Positions 43,307 to 54,204 of a stretch of DNA of 64,000 nt are shown here, one piece after another; the first letter of the stretch is position 1, and every line of letters starts with the position of its first letter. The translations under genes and the position numbers were made by a program. Under the pieces are notes generated by a model. The model did not search any database, was not told the origin of the DNA, and worked only from the letters and a program-made list of their open reading frames with translations. The stretch covers positions 11,310,697 through 11,374,696 of the forward strand of contig JAJEKV010000034.1 in NCBI GenBank assembly GCA_021234155.1. The letters are read 5' to 3'. Source of the stretch: Isoetes taiwanensis. Taxonomy: Eukaryota; Streptophyta; Lycopodiopsida; Isoetales; Isoetaceae.

Positions 43307-43730
43307 CTTTCCAACGCAATAAAAAATACACAAAACAGAGTTTGGATTCAATTGGATCAATTCACATGTCAATGAAAAGCCATCTACATAAGCTTTCCAA
43401 TGAGCACAAAATCATCTAAATCTGACCTCTGTAACTCAAGTTATGAGAGTGGAAACAATTTTGACATTCTCTCTAGCACTTCTCTTCTTTATCTATTTTT
43501 AGTGACAGACATTACATCAATGGTTTGGTAAAAAAATAACTTCTAACCATCTTATCTTATTTTTGTTTAAAACCTTTTTTTCTTCCAACCAAAAATTTGT
43601 AAAAAGCATTTACAAACGTAATAGATCTTTACAATTTTGGGCTTTCATGCCCCTTCTATTGTTTGGGTCTTATGGCCATTCGGTCTCCATGGACATTAAA
43701 AGGTCTATCTACCTACCTATGCTGCTTTGC

Positions 43731-45030
43731 TGCCACTTTTGCCCGCCCCGCCCACTTTTATGCATGCATGCGTGCATACATAAATGCGTGCATGCAAATG
43801 CTGCCTTGCCACACTTTGCCGCACTGCCTGTCTGTCTGTAAGAACCTGCTTAAGTATACCAGATAGGTATGCTTATTGGTTGAGAAATGCAAAGACAGAA
43901 GGGGTGTACTTCAAAATTGTTTTCTGCTTTAAAAAACTCAATCCTAATGGTTGTTTGGTGATCTGTGCCTAACTGAGATAGAAGGTGGTTAGTAGTTTAT
44001 CTTCGTGCAACAATTTAGAAGATCTAATTGCATGTCATGGTAGAAGTTATGGGATTATAACTACAGTAACAGACATATATAGATCCAACGGGCTGACAAA
44101 TTCCATCAAAGCTCACATTCCGTAAATGTTTATAGCAAGTCACTCTCGCCAGCTGTTCTTTGTTGTTTGGATCCCATAGGCCATCTGGTCTTTGTGGACA
44201 ATAAAATTCAATTCATTCAATTCTCTACAGATCAAACTTTTTTACAGCCCTCTCATAGATGTCCACTGGTTAATGTGTTGGTTCATAAATTTGCTCCCCA
44301 CATTTCAGAATTTTACCCATTGTGTAAGCGACACGTTGAGAGTTTTGGCCGCCATCTCTATTCACTCCTCCCTTGTCTCATGGACGCCGATGTCACTACA
44401 TCTTCTAATCACCACCTCTGTTCACTCCACCCTTATCCCAATTTCATCGTGGCTATCCATGCCACCTTATCACGTGCTAGAACTTTTCAGAACCCTCACA
44501 ATCCATTGCCACCTCAGTCAACCTCGCAGACCACTTCATGTCCACATAACTGTATTGGATCGCAACTAAGGTATAGTGGCAATTGCATTTATGCTTTGCA
44601 TTGTGGAGGGTACATTGCAATTCCGTTCATGATGTGCATTGTGGAGAATACATTTGTACACACCTTTGTTCTCTGAGATAACGACATTCTTTATAACTAT
44701 AAAGCCAAAAGGGACCCTCTTCTTATAGTGGATTGGCATCAAGTTACTATTACTACTACTTCTTAAAGTGATTGACATCAAATTACTATTACTATTACAA
44801 TCTCAATGCAATTTTCTTAGGCATGCATAAGCCCACACTAAAATGTACATAACGATGAGCAAGATCTGATGATACATTGCACGTGGACTTGTAGGACCTA
44901 ATCTCAATTTGCCCATGATATTGATGTAAATAAAATAATTCCTAATAGTCATCCAGCTAGTGTAGTTTCATATATGTTATATATTCATGTCTTTGATTTT
45001 TTTACATGGAAAACATAGCATGACAACTCA
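43731..45030. other. Mostly unassigned, one retroelement 3' end
   Basis: At 44160-44225 a further 3' end is seen: TTTGGATCCCATAGGCC, TTTGTGGACAATAAAA and a (TTCAA)/(TTCAT) tail. ORFs at 44167-44676 have no recognised motif. I see nothing else. Confidence 0.5.
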
Positions 45031-45034
45031 AGTC

Positions 45035-45285
45035 AAGAGAAAGGACCATAAAAAGACACAAACCCCATAACAATGTTTTAAAATGTATGCCATCATCATC
45101 ATAAGATGGTGTAATTGATTGGTTTGTCTTGCTAGATGCATATCCTATAGTTAAGACCAAAAGAAAGGACCATAAAAAGTCACAAACTGGTAACAAAGTG
45201 TATGGCATCGTTAAAAAAAGGGGATACTATCTTATTTAGTTTAATTGATTATTGGTATGCATTGCTAGATGCATAACTCGTCTAT
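45035..45285. repeat. ~124-bp tandem duplication, diverged
   Basis: AGAAAGGACCATAAAAAG recurs at about 45037 and 45161, and TAATTGATT...TTGCTAGATGCATA recurs at about 45112 and 45244. Both units carry small indels. Confidence 0.75.
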
Positions 45286-45426
45286 TATAATAGATATCTA
45301 TCATTGTCATCATTGCATTTGACAAAAAAACATCCACCATTCCAAAAACAGAAAAAAGGAAAAAGGGAGGGGCCCGGGGGGGGGGGCTCTAACAATATTT
45401 TCAATAACCAAATATGTGAGCGGCCA

Positions 45427-45438
45427 TTTTCATTTTCA

Positions 45439-45509
<71 letters not shown>

Positions 45510-45672
45510 ATTTTCATTTTCATTTTCATTTTCATTTTCATTTTCATTTTCATTTTCATTTTCATTTTCATTTTCATTTTCATTTTCATTTTCATTTTCA
45601 TTTTCATTTTCATTTTCATTTTCATTTTCATTTTCATTTTTATTTTTATTTTCATTTTCATTTTCATTTTCC
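45427..45672. repeat. Hexanucleotide array (TTTTCA/TTTTCG)n, 41 units
   Basis: Two TTTTCA units are followed by 11 contiguous TTTTCG units (45439-45504), then about 24 TTTTCA, two TTTTTA and a few more TTTTCA. Long ORFs on both strands (FSFSFS, ENENEN) are by-products of the period-6 repeat. Confidence 0.97.
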
Positions 45673-45803
45673 ATTCTTTTGGTATTTGTGATGAAGGGAC
45701 CTGATAAGACTTCTTGATACAACTTGAGGCATTGATTGCCTTTGGGTTGTCCTAGCAATACCATTCTATAAATGTCGGAATAAAAATATGCAACTAAGCA
45801 TAA

Positions 45804-46127
45804 TGTGCTGAAACAACAGTGGTTCGGCACTTAGCACACAGGTGCCGAGAAGGTGTTGAAATGTATAGAAGGCAGCACTCTGTCAGCACTGAGCACCGAC
45901 CCTAAATCAATGCCGTAATTAGTAGGCGGTGGTTAAACGATAGACTACTATTCTTAGTCACAGCGGTTATATATATATTCGTTGTACGTGATGTACTAAA
46001 CAATGCTCAGAGATTGTATTTCCTATTGCTTTTCTCAATAGATTTGTTCTTGTTCTCTATTCTATCTCTTGAGTCGATCTTGCGGGGTGTGCTGGTTTTG
46101 CACTAGTTCTATCATGGTATTAGATGC
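45804..46127 (+). mobile_element. Copia-type LTR and primer-binding site
   Basis: The probable LTR runs from TGTGCTGAAAC (45804) to CTATCA (46114), with a TATA-like TTATATATATATT near 45967. It is followed at once by TGGTATTAGATGC, a diverged form of the copia primer-binding site TGGTATCAGAGC. The left boundary is inferred. Confidence 0.6.
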
Positions 46128-46445
46128 TTTCTTAGGGGAAGAATAGATCAGGCTATTGGAGAAGCATTAAATTGGATTGGCCATTGTTTCCAGGAGATCT
46201 TTGGCTGAGATTTGGTGGTGGAAAATCTCATTTGCAACATTGGAGAAGATTCTTGTTTTTTGGCCTGGAGGATGTGTTTTGGGAGAGGTTCGGATTTTTC
46301 AGCAAGTTCTGGTATGAGATTCGAGTTTTCCAAAATCTTTTTTGGCGACAAAAATTCAAGATTCAACTTTTCTGGCGGGCGCCCTGTTTGTTGATGAATT
46401 TGTTTTCTCAACCATCTTTTTGGCTGCTGAAAACAGGAGATATTC

Positions 46446-47135
46446 ATGGATCCATTCAAGTTATCACAGTTTGCAAAGCTCACTAATAATAAATTACCAT
46501 GCTTGGAAGAAGTTCATGGTGAATTATTTGATATTTAATGACATGGGAGCGGTGTTTGATGAAGACTTTATCAGCACCAAGCCAGCAGATACTAGCAGGA
46601 TAAACCAGAAACCTTGTGGTCTTGTCAAAATATTGGCTGAAGAGGCAAGTGGTCATGAAATCAACCATTTTACTGAGTTTAAGGAGATGTGGCCTCATTT
46701 GGAGGAGTCTCTTGATAGCAAGGGTATGGCTACCAAAATGCTAATCCAGAACAAAATAAGACATGCCCAACTAGGTGACTTCAAATCTGTCACAACGTAC
46801 CTTACTCAGATGAAGCAATTGCGCTTGGATTACATGGCTTCTGGTGGAGTGATGTCTGAAAAACAGCTGATTAAGATATCTTAGTTGGTTTTTCTCCTTC
46901 GTATGATATTATCTCTTCGAAGATCAGGTACAGGGAGAAGATTGATATAGCCAAAGTAACCATTCTACTGCAACAAGAGGAGTTGGTGCAGAAACAAAGG
47001 GATGAGAAAGTGGACCACGCTAATTTTATGTCTACTTCTCGCGCTAACACCAAGAAGAAGTTTGTTGATAGCAAAGACTCTAGGAAATCAGAAAATATGA
47101 AGTCTGATGGTAAGAAATCCAAGGAGTTCAAGTGC
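46446..47135 (+). pseudogene. Ty1/copia Gag, frameshifted, zinc knuckle lost
   Basis: ATG at 46446 (MDPFKLSQFAKLTNNKLPCL) leads into a frame that stops at about 46537. Typical copia Gag then resumes in another frame: TEFKEMWPHLEESLDSKGMA, TYLTQMKQLRLDYM. After a stop near 46882 it goes on in a further frame: REKIDIAKVTILLQQEELVQ and FKCW. FKCW should begin the CCHC knuckle, but the sequence switches there to element X. The combination of LTR, primer site, leader and gag in order identifies the 5' end of a copia element. Confidence 0.75.
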
Positions 47136-47137
47136 TG

Positions 47138-47690
47138 GATGTTGCAGAGACAAAGATAGAGGGTCAGACGTATTTGGATATAGCTATTGTTTTTTTACTG
47201 ATGTTATGCATGTCCCTACTGATTGAGCTGTGTCTGCTTCTAGGGCGGAGGCTACATGCCCTAATCATATTCGCCACCCTTTAATTTGGTTTCAAGATGC
47301 AGTAAGTTGACTACATATTCTTCAACATGGAAACCACCTTAAGGGCACTAGCTTTTAGGTCAAGGAGGGCCTATCTCCTCTTTAATCGTGCAAGCGTAGA
47401 GAAGACCTTCACAAAGTAAGAGAAGTAGGCCAGCAAAATATATGCGCAGTTTATAGGGAGGCACAACAATTATTCTAGGCCAATGGCCTTCCAACTCTTG
47501 GATTTGTCTAGACAATATAAATAGCACATTTTTATCATCACCGTCTTTATTTCCATTTGTATTATACCTTTATAGTTTTGGACTTTTATGCCCCTTCTGT
47601 TGTTTGGGTCCCATGGCTATTCGGTCTCCGTGAAAAAATTCTATCTGTCTGTCCGTCCGTCCTTCCGTCTGTCTGTCTGTCTGTTTAGAA
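47138..47690 (+). mobile_element. Element X, uninterrupted copy, (CTGT)n tail
   Basis: It begins at GTTGCAGAGACAAAGATAG exactly at the copia gag break and matches 40371 onward. It includes ILQHGNHLKGTSF and KVREVGQQN, then GCAGTTTATAGGGAGGCAC, the UTR hairpin GGACTTTTATGCCCC, the core GGGTCCCATGGCTATTCGG and a (CTGT/CCGT)n tail at 47640-47685. It shows the intact order used to interpret 40365-43730. Confidence 0.7.
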
Positions 47691-47849
47691 GTAGATTAAT
47701 CGAAGAGAAGATTAGAGATATTTTAGTTGGATGTTTACACTATTATGGATCAGTGTGGGTCCTGACTAATTGACCGTAATTACACATAGTAGATTTTATA
47801 AGCAGCCAGCCTGCCATTTTTTATTTCTTTGGGGGCGATTTTGGATAAG

Positions 47850-48080
47850 ACCCTCTAATGTACTAGCACTAGCACTAGCACCTTGTGCACTATTGAAAAA
47901 GTGGAGATCATGGTTTAATGTGCTAATAACAGTAGTAGTAATCTAAAGGTGGAATTGTCTAGGTTAAGACTGGAGACGATTTTACTGTTATGAATAGAAA
48001 TGGTTTATGGCTATCTAATTGTTACACAAGGTATATATAATGGTGTAGTTGAGCATATTTGCAGACGACTTACCCTGTTA
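47850..48080. repeat. Dispersed repeat Y, copy 1
   Basis: It is similar to 56025-56255 in the same orientation: GCACTAGCACCTTGTGCAC, AAGTGGAGA, GTTAAGACTGGAGA, TTACACAAGGTAT and TTTGCAGACGACTTACC. An (ACTAGC)3 run lies at its start. The class is unknown. Confidence 0.75.
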
Positions 48081-48289
48081 GTCTAATGCCTACACTCGTA
48101 CGGATCAATATAAGTCCTATATAATTGACCCTAAATACACATGTTATCATACCATATATAAAGCAGTAACATTTCTGTTCTTAAAAAATAGGGAAAGATT
48201 TTTTTTAAAAGGTGAGCCAGCCACAGCACTCCACGTCTGCTTCTATTGAATTTCCAAATCCAAATAAGTAGAAAAATCTCAGTCCTGCC

Positions 48290-49440
48290 ACGTGATAGGA
48301 GAGGATCAGGGTGCATATCTCTCACGATTTCCAATCTGCCGAATCTGTCGATATGTCTTCCCCTTTTCTTGCTCTCCAAGCATCCTCTCCTTCTTTGCTT
48401 TGCTGCAGCATGAATTTATCCCCTGTTTTCGGCCCTCTGCTAACAATTTCAAGCGATTCTTCACAGTATTTGTTCAGATCCATGATTCCGAGAGGCCTGA
48501 TCTGCCCACAGAGCCCAACAAGGGAAAAAGTCGATGATCTGCAATCTTGATCAGCAGCAAGAGCTCGCTGCTATCTTGATCAGAATTCCAACGAGAAAAA
48601 AATGCTTGGTGCCCAATTGGGGTTTTGGAGTGAGATGCCCTTCTCCGTCAAGAATTGATGGATTGGGTTCGAGATCAAGGTCAAATTTCGGGGATCAACC
48701 CCTGATTCTGATTGTTTTTCTGGCTGGAGATCATGGGCGCCTGGCTTGCTTGCAACTCCGTGAGCTTATTCATTGCTAGAAAGAAGGAGTTGGTGGAAAT
48801 TGCGATTGTGGAGGCCGGGATCTGGTTTTTCACTTGGGTCATGGAAGCAGGCAGCTTTTAGAAGGCTTGCTTTTGCCAAGGCCAAGAAGACTTCTTTGCC
48901 GTTAAAAGCCCTTGATTATTATGCCCCACAACCTATGGCGACGTTCGGCCTGAGCTTGATACAAAACAAAGCGTTTACGTGAAAACTCCCCCCCTTTGTG
49001 AAAGATCCATCTCCGTGTATGAGACCCGATACAAATCTTGGTTCCGGCATCCTCGATCTGCGGCTCTTGATAGAGTGATGTGCCCGCGACTTAAAGCGAA
49101 AAGGAAGAAGAAACGGCAGAGGTTTATGGCGGCAAGCGAAACCCGTTCTTTGCTTGTCTTTGCCGTTAAAACGTGTTACGTAGCGGCAGTTGTGTTCTGA
49201 TGCTTGCGGCGGTGTAGCCGACACCCGAAACCCCTTGGGCGTATTCCGCAGGCATCCCTTGTGCGGGGATTTTTTGGATGCTTCAGGAATCTTGCGGGGA
49301 TTTGATGTTTTCGTATTCTTGCGGGGCTTTGATGTTTCTGGCGAAGAATGAAGACCCAAAGATTTGAATTTATCCGGTTCATCTTCTCTCCAAAACCATT
49401 TCTTTCTTATGAGCGAGAAAAAAACGGATTATTAGCAGGG
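48290..49440. other. GC-richer stretch, no secure gene
   Basis: Open frames on both strands have no motif I know. One plus-strand stretch near 48353 begins MSSPFLALQASSPSLL in a plausible start context. The region lies upstream of the PRT6-like fragment but does not read as part of it. Confidence 0.3.
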
Positions 49441-49589
49441 AGCTTTGCCTTCCTTACAACTTGGTGGTGATTATCGGGGCTCCATTCCTTCTAGCTTTTT
49501 GTTTAGAAGAACGAAAAGACAAATGATTTTGTCTCTCAAGCGAAAAATAGATTATTCTATCTTTGTAAAGTATATTTTGCGGGTCTATG

Positions 49590-50130
49590 CTAGCGATAGG
49601 TTTGTTCACGCTAAGATTCCGCGACTTAGCGGTTTCTCGGTTCGGATCTTTCTTGTTCTAACTATCACCCATCGCCTGGTGTTTGAATGTGGATTGCTCG
49701 ACATGCTGTTTGATAGAATTCTTTTTATCATGTGCTGATGAAGATGGGCATTTCACGGTATATCACCATTCTAAATTAACAGATATTGTTCTGTACTTTT
49801 TGTATACCATTGATTCCCTCACTCTGTTGCAGATCTCAAGGGGACAACGCTTTAGTTTACACCAATTATGCACATTGTTAACAGAACTTGTGTATGATAT
49901 ACGTTATGTGATGAACCACCCAAAGGTGGCTAGATATGTAGCTTTTGAATCTCTTGATTTATGCAAGGCATGGTTACACTTTCTAGCTTATATTCAGGGC
50001 ATGCATCCTCAGCCCCGGATAACGAATATCCATATTGAAGAAGAAAATAATGAATGGGTATCTGCCTATATTTTAGAAACCTTTTAGAAACCCAGATGGC
50101 AAATGTCCATCCATTACTCGTGGATGTGTA
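49590..50130 (+). pseudogene. PRT6/UBR-like N-recognin E3 ligase fragment
   Basis: Frame 1 (to about 49735) reads GFSVRIFLVLTITHRLV, then FECGLLDMLFDRILFI. Frame 2 continues SCADEDGHFTVYHHSKL, YDIRYVMNHPKVARYV, CKAWLHFLAYIQGM and RITNIHIEEENNEW, and ends at 50085. This order matches the central region of plant PRT6, an Arg/N-degron pathway E3 that recognises N-terminal basic residues. A one-base shift separates the frames near 49720-49735. An exact 11-bp tandem duplication, TTTTAGAAACC (50071-50081 and 50082-50092), breaks the frame again; beyond it family-like QMANVHPLLVDV follows in another frame. The UBR box and RING are not in the window. The family call is from memory. Confidence 0.6.
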
Positions 50131-50268
50131 ACTGATCTTTATGCTCTTTTTGAGGAACATGACTGGCCATTATTTGAAATCTGATCTAAGCAAGCAGGAG
50201 GTCTCCTTCCACATTCCTCTACATAGATTGCAAGCCTACATAGATTGCTTGCATTGCTGTTGCATGGG

Positions 50269-50342
50269 ACTCTAATTTTGGAGGTTTGCAATTGTAAAAA
50301 GATTTACTCTAATTTTGGAGGTTTGCAATTGTAAAAAGATTT
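50269..50342. repeat. 37-bp tandem duplication
   Basis: ACTCTAATTTTGGAGGTTTG plus CAATTGTAAAAAGATTT occurs at 50269 and 50306 and is identical in both. Confidence 0.95.
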
Positions 50343-50349
50343 ATTTGCA

Positions 50350-52255
50350 GTTGTACAAAGATTCATTTTTATTGTTCATAACCTCAAGGTTCATTTATAA
50401 TTGTACATAGATTCATTCTTATTGTTCGTAATCCGTAGAAAATGTTTTGTGTCTTTTGATTCGTTTTATTGTTCAACAGGCATTAATAAATGCTGATAAA
50501 GTAAAAATTTTCTTTAGTGCGTTGTCCCCAAAATCATTCCCCTAACATGCCCCTCTTTTATGAGGCATTAAACCCATTTACATTAAGGTTTTCTTCCCTG
50601 GTACAAAATTTTGCTTGGTCCGGCATTATTACGGATCAACGGTGAGGGGCTAGAAAGCGACAAAAAAGGGTCTTCGGCCCGATAAAAATTGGGAAGAAGA
50701 TGAGTTGGGCATGTCTAAAGCCGCAGTTTGGATGTTGGGAAGAAACAAATCCTTAGAGCTGCCAATCCATTTGCTTTTGCATCGAAATTGAGCATATCAT
50801 CTTTGATTTAGCCCGCAGTACGCCCGACAATCGGCCTCCTTTTAGAACCATAACCTTGCCTACGGATCTGCGGGGAGCTGCGAAATTGGTTTGTGAACTA
50901 TCGGATTGATTTCTATTTGTGAGCTTCTTCTTTGGCCTTGTGTTGTAGTAATTTTTCACATCATTGACTATATGCCCTCGTAGGCTGCGCTCCTATCAAA
51001 GAACATCACGGAAATTCAATTCTTTGGGGCATAATTGTATCGTTTTTGCATCTATTTGAATGGGGATTTCTTTTAGATATAAAAATCTACTTGGTCCCGC
51101 ATCATTACGGATTGAATAGCGGATGAAAAGCTCTGTTTAATTTTTTTTGAACCAACGGATCAACGGGGAAGAGGCTAGAAATAACAAAGGGGCTTTCTCG
51201 TGGATAAGAATCGGGAAGAAGATGAATTGGGTGGTCAAATTATTACAAACAATGCTTACTTCCCCTTTTTCTCTGCTTTATCTAAACTTCCGTGATGAAA
51301 TTTGGAGCCCATTTCACAATAAATTGCTATTTCCGCGTGAAAATTGTTGGATCACTCTATTCAAATTCGACCCAATCTTGAATGCATTGATTACTGCGGC
51401 GACACAATAAAACAAATTGCACTAAGCATACAATTTACGGCACTTGCGGTTTCATCTGAGATAAAAAGATATGAATTAGAATCTGGGATTTGACTCCTTA
51501 GAGCCCCTTTGTAATTGCTTTCTTTTTTCCAAAATTAAGGCCAGTCAGTTACACAGAGGATTGTAATGGAGAGAATTCATCACAAAAATGGGCCTTGGCT
51601 TAAAAACTCATGGCCGAATCCAGAGCAACAATTCCGCCAATGTTTTTTTCTGCTGTTCGCTTTTTTTTAACATTATTTCTACTCTGCTGTGAAAGAAAAT
51701 TTCAAACATATACTCGAAATATACTTGAAATGAGGGTATTTTTGCAAACGTTGTCTTATAATGGCTTAACATTTGTTTTTTCAAAAACACTTGCTTTAGG
51801 CTAGATGGTTCTACTGCGACACAATATCTTATTCTCTATGGGGTCTTCAAGTCTCGACTGCAGCGCCCACTTCTGAGTGTAGAAGGCATCTAGGCATAAC
51901 CTGCAGATCCAGCAAGAGCCTTCAGCCCAATTCTTTTGCCATTCTAATCCAGTTTGGTTTGGCCCCTGCCAGAATCAGGTTTGGATTGTGTGCTATTTTT
52001 ATTTTGGATTGTTGGTGGGGTTTTTGCTGTTGTCAGACCCATAGTTGCCCTTGTCCACGGCAACAAACAGCCTGCCATATTGCATTAGATTGGAACCAAG
52101 CTTCCTTTATGCCCATGAAGTTACGCGAGCTTAATCTATCTTAGCAAGTGGCACGCTCGCCTGCAAAGGTTTCACGCCATGACCAGACGGGCTCGGTCTA
52201 AAAATGCTAGCACACACGGTGGGGATCTTCTCCGGCCCGGTTCCTTGAAATTAGA
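50350..52255. other. Unassigned stretch with diverged direct repeat
   Basis: Segments 50630-50720 and 51150-51240 share ACGGATCAACGG, GGGGCTAGAAA-like and GGGAAGAAGATGARTTGGG. No gene is recognised. Confidence 0.4.
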
Positions 52256-52260
52256 GATAA

Positions 52261-54180
52261 ACTTTGCCCATGTCTTTTCGGCCGTGAGAACATGACATGC
52301 TATCTCCTGCCCTAGAAACGGACAATGTTTGCCCCTCTTTTTATGATAGAAGCTAAGCATTTCCTTGGATATTGATTACGCTTTCTTCCAAGACCACTGC
52401 GAATAGCCCTATAGAGCCCCACCCTTTCCCGGGCCTGATCACGAGATAGCGATATCTGGTGATTCTGACTAAACGAGGCGGAATGCCGCAGGCGATCTAG
52501 GGCGAACATGAGCACGGAATGCGAGCGCGAGCGGGTCCAGCCTCATGCGGGGATACTATAATGGCCCGATGTACAGGTAACTCGAGGTTGAACCTGAGTG
52601 CGGCTTCTCACAAGCATGGCGGCGGGTCCCATCATCGATAGATGATCGAGAACAAGATAAAGGCCTCAATTTGCGCGCCGCGGGCTACAAAGCGATTCTT
52701 GCTTTCGAGGCGGCGGTACTGCAAAAGTTTTCAACGATATCATGCATATTCAGCGGACCCTAGTATTGCCCGCGGCCGTGAGTTGGGGCCCGGAGACCGA
52801 ACGGACCTCGTCATATAGTGCGTACGCCGGCACCTCTCGGGGCCAGTTATATGTGCTCCAGCCTGGCGGTCATTTGGAAGAGTACAAGATTCTCGTTGGG
52901 GAGGATCTCTCCCTGTCTGATTAACTAGGCGGCGGGGGGGTGTGCAAAGTTCGAGAGGCTGGGATCACGAGCAAATGGGCGTGTATAGAGGGGCATGGCT
53001 ATCATTAGCGACCATTGGCACGAGAACCCGTGGGCTGGGATACGTGTAGTGCCTTATTAGTTAGTTCTTTTTGTTATTTCTTTAATGTTTTGTTATGGGG
53101 CTTTGTCTCCATGTTGTGCTTTGTTTAGGCTTATGCCTTTTTGTTACGTATGGGGGCTCACGCCCTCTTTTCTTTGTTTGGGTCCCATAACCCGATGGGG
53201 TTCTAAAATGGACGATAAAAACTTTGCCCATGTCTTTTCCGGTGAGAACATGACATGCTATCTCACCCCTAGAGCAGACAATGTTTGCCCCTCTTTATGA
53301 TAGAAGCTAAGCATTTCCTTGGATATTGATTACACTTTCTTCCAAGACCACTGTAGAATAGCCCTATAGAGCCCCACCCTTTCCGGGCGCGGTCGCGAGA
53401 TAGCGATATCTGGGCCGATTCTGGTAGGCAGCGGTGAGAATGCCTGAGAGGCGATCTAGGGCGAACATGAACCGAGATGCGGAGGCGAGCGGGTCCAGCC
53501 TCATGCATGGATACTATAATGACCGATGTCACGGTAACTCCGGGTTCGGAACCGCGAATAGCGGCTTCTCACAAGCATGGGGAGCGGGTCCCATCATCGA
53601 TAGATGATCGAGAACAAGATAAAGGCCTCAATTTGCGCGCCGTGGGGCTACGAAGCAGTTCTTGCTTTCGGGGCGGTACGCAAAAGTTTTTCAGCGATAT
53701 CATGCATATTCAGCAGCCTAGTATTACCCGCGGCCAAGTTGGGGCCCGAGAGACGAACAGAGACCTCGTCATATAGTCGTACACTTCACACCTCTCGGGG
53801 CCAGATTATATGTGCTCCAAAGCCACGGCGATCATTTGAAGAGTACAAGATTCTCTGTTGGGGAGGATCTCTCCCACAGTGATTAACTAAGCGGCGGGGG
53901 CTGTGCAAAGTTCGAGAGGCTGGGATCGCGAGCAAATGGGCAGTGTATAGAGGGGGCATGGCTATCATTCGCGACCATTGGCCTGAGAACCCGTGGCTGG
54001 GATACGTGTAGTGCCTTATTAGTTAGTTCTTTTTGTTATTTCTTTAATGTTTTGTTATGGGGCTTTGTCTCCATGTTGTGCTTTGTTTAGGCTTATGCCT
54101 TTTTGTTCTGTAGGGGGCTCACGCCCTCTTTTCTTTGTTTGGGTCCCATAACCCGATAGGGTTCTCGTGGACGATAAAAA
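52261..54180 (+). mobile_element. Head-to-tail dimer of a 960-bp LINE-like unit
   Basis: Unit 1 is 52261-53220 and unit 2 is 53221-54180; both begin ACTTTGCCCATGTCTTTTC. They are clearly related with many small indels. Each is GC-rich in the middle (frames contain LYVLQPGGHLEEYKI in unit 1, related to the ORF1-like block of X). Each ends with GGGGCTTTGTCTCC, GGGTCCCATAACCCGATRGG and GGACGATAAAA. Unit 2 then runs into a (CTTTAT)n-type tail (54181-54200); unit 1 has no tail and joins unit 2 directly. Confidence 0.8.
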
Positions 54181-54204
54181 CTTATCTTTATCTTTATCTA
54201 TCAC

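Larger units (their letters stand above)
40365..43730 (+). mobile_element. ORF1-like non-LTR element X, split by two insertions
   Basis: Piece 1 (40365-40622) reads FQDSLSGLYILQHGYHLKGT, then a stop and EGLSPLQLCKSRKDLRKV, which resembles the C-terminal part of LINE ORF1 proteins. Piece 2 (about 42762-42900) is GCAGTTTATAAGGGAGGC and on. Piece 3 (about 43620-43730) is a 3' UTR with GGGCTTTCATGCCCC, TTTGGGTCTTATGGCCATTC, CCATGGACATTAAAA and a CTAC/CTAT tail. The copy at 47138-47690 carries the same parts uninterrupted. The first gap is the LINE at 40623-42757. The second gap, 42900-43620, contains sequence related to repeat R. Confidence 0.65.

Noticed and set aside
45285-45830. Long ORFs on both strands across the hexamer array
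   Set aside because: Any period-6 repeat without stops opens several frames; the products (ENENEN, FSFSFS, MKMKMK) are artefacts of the array.
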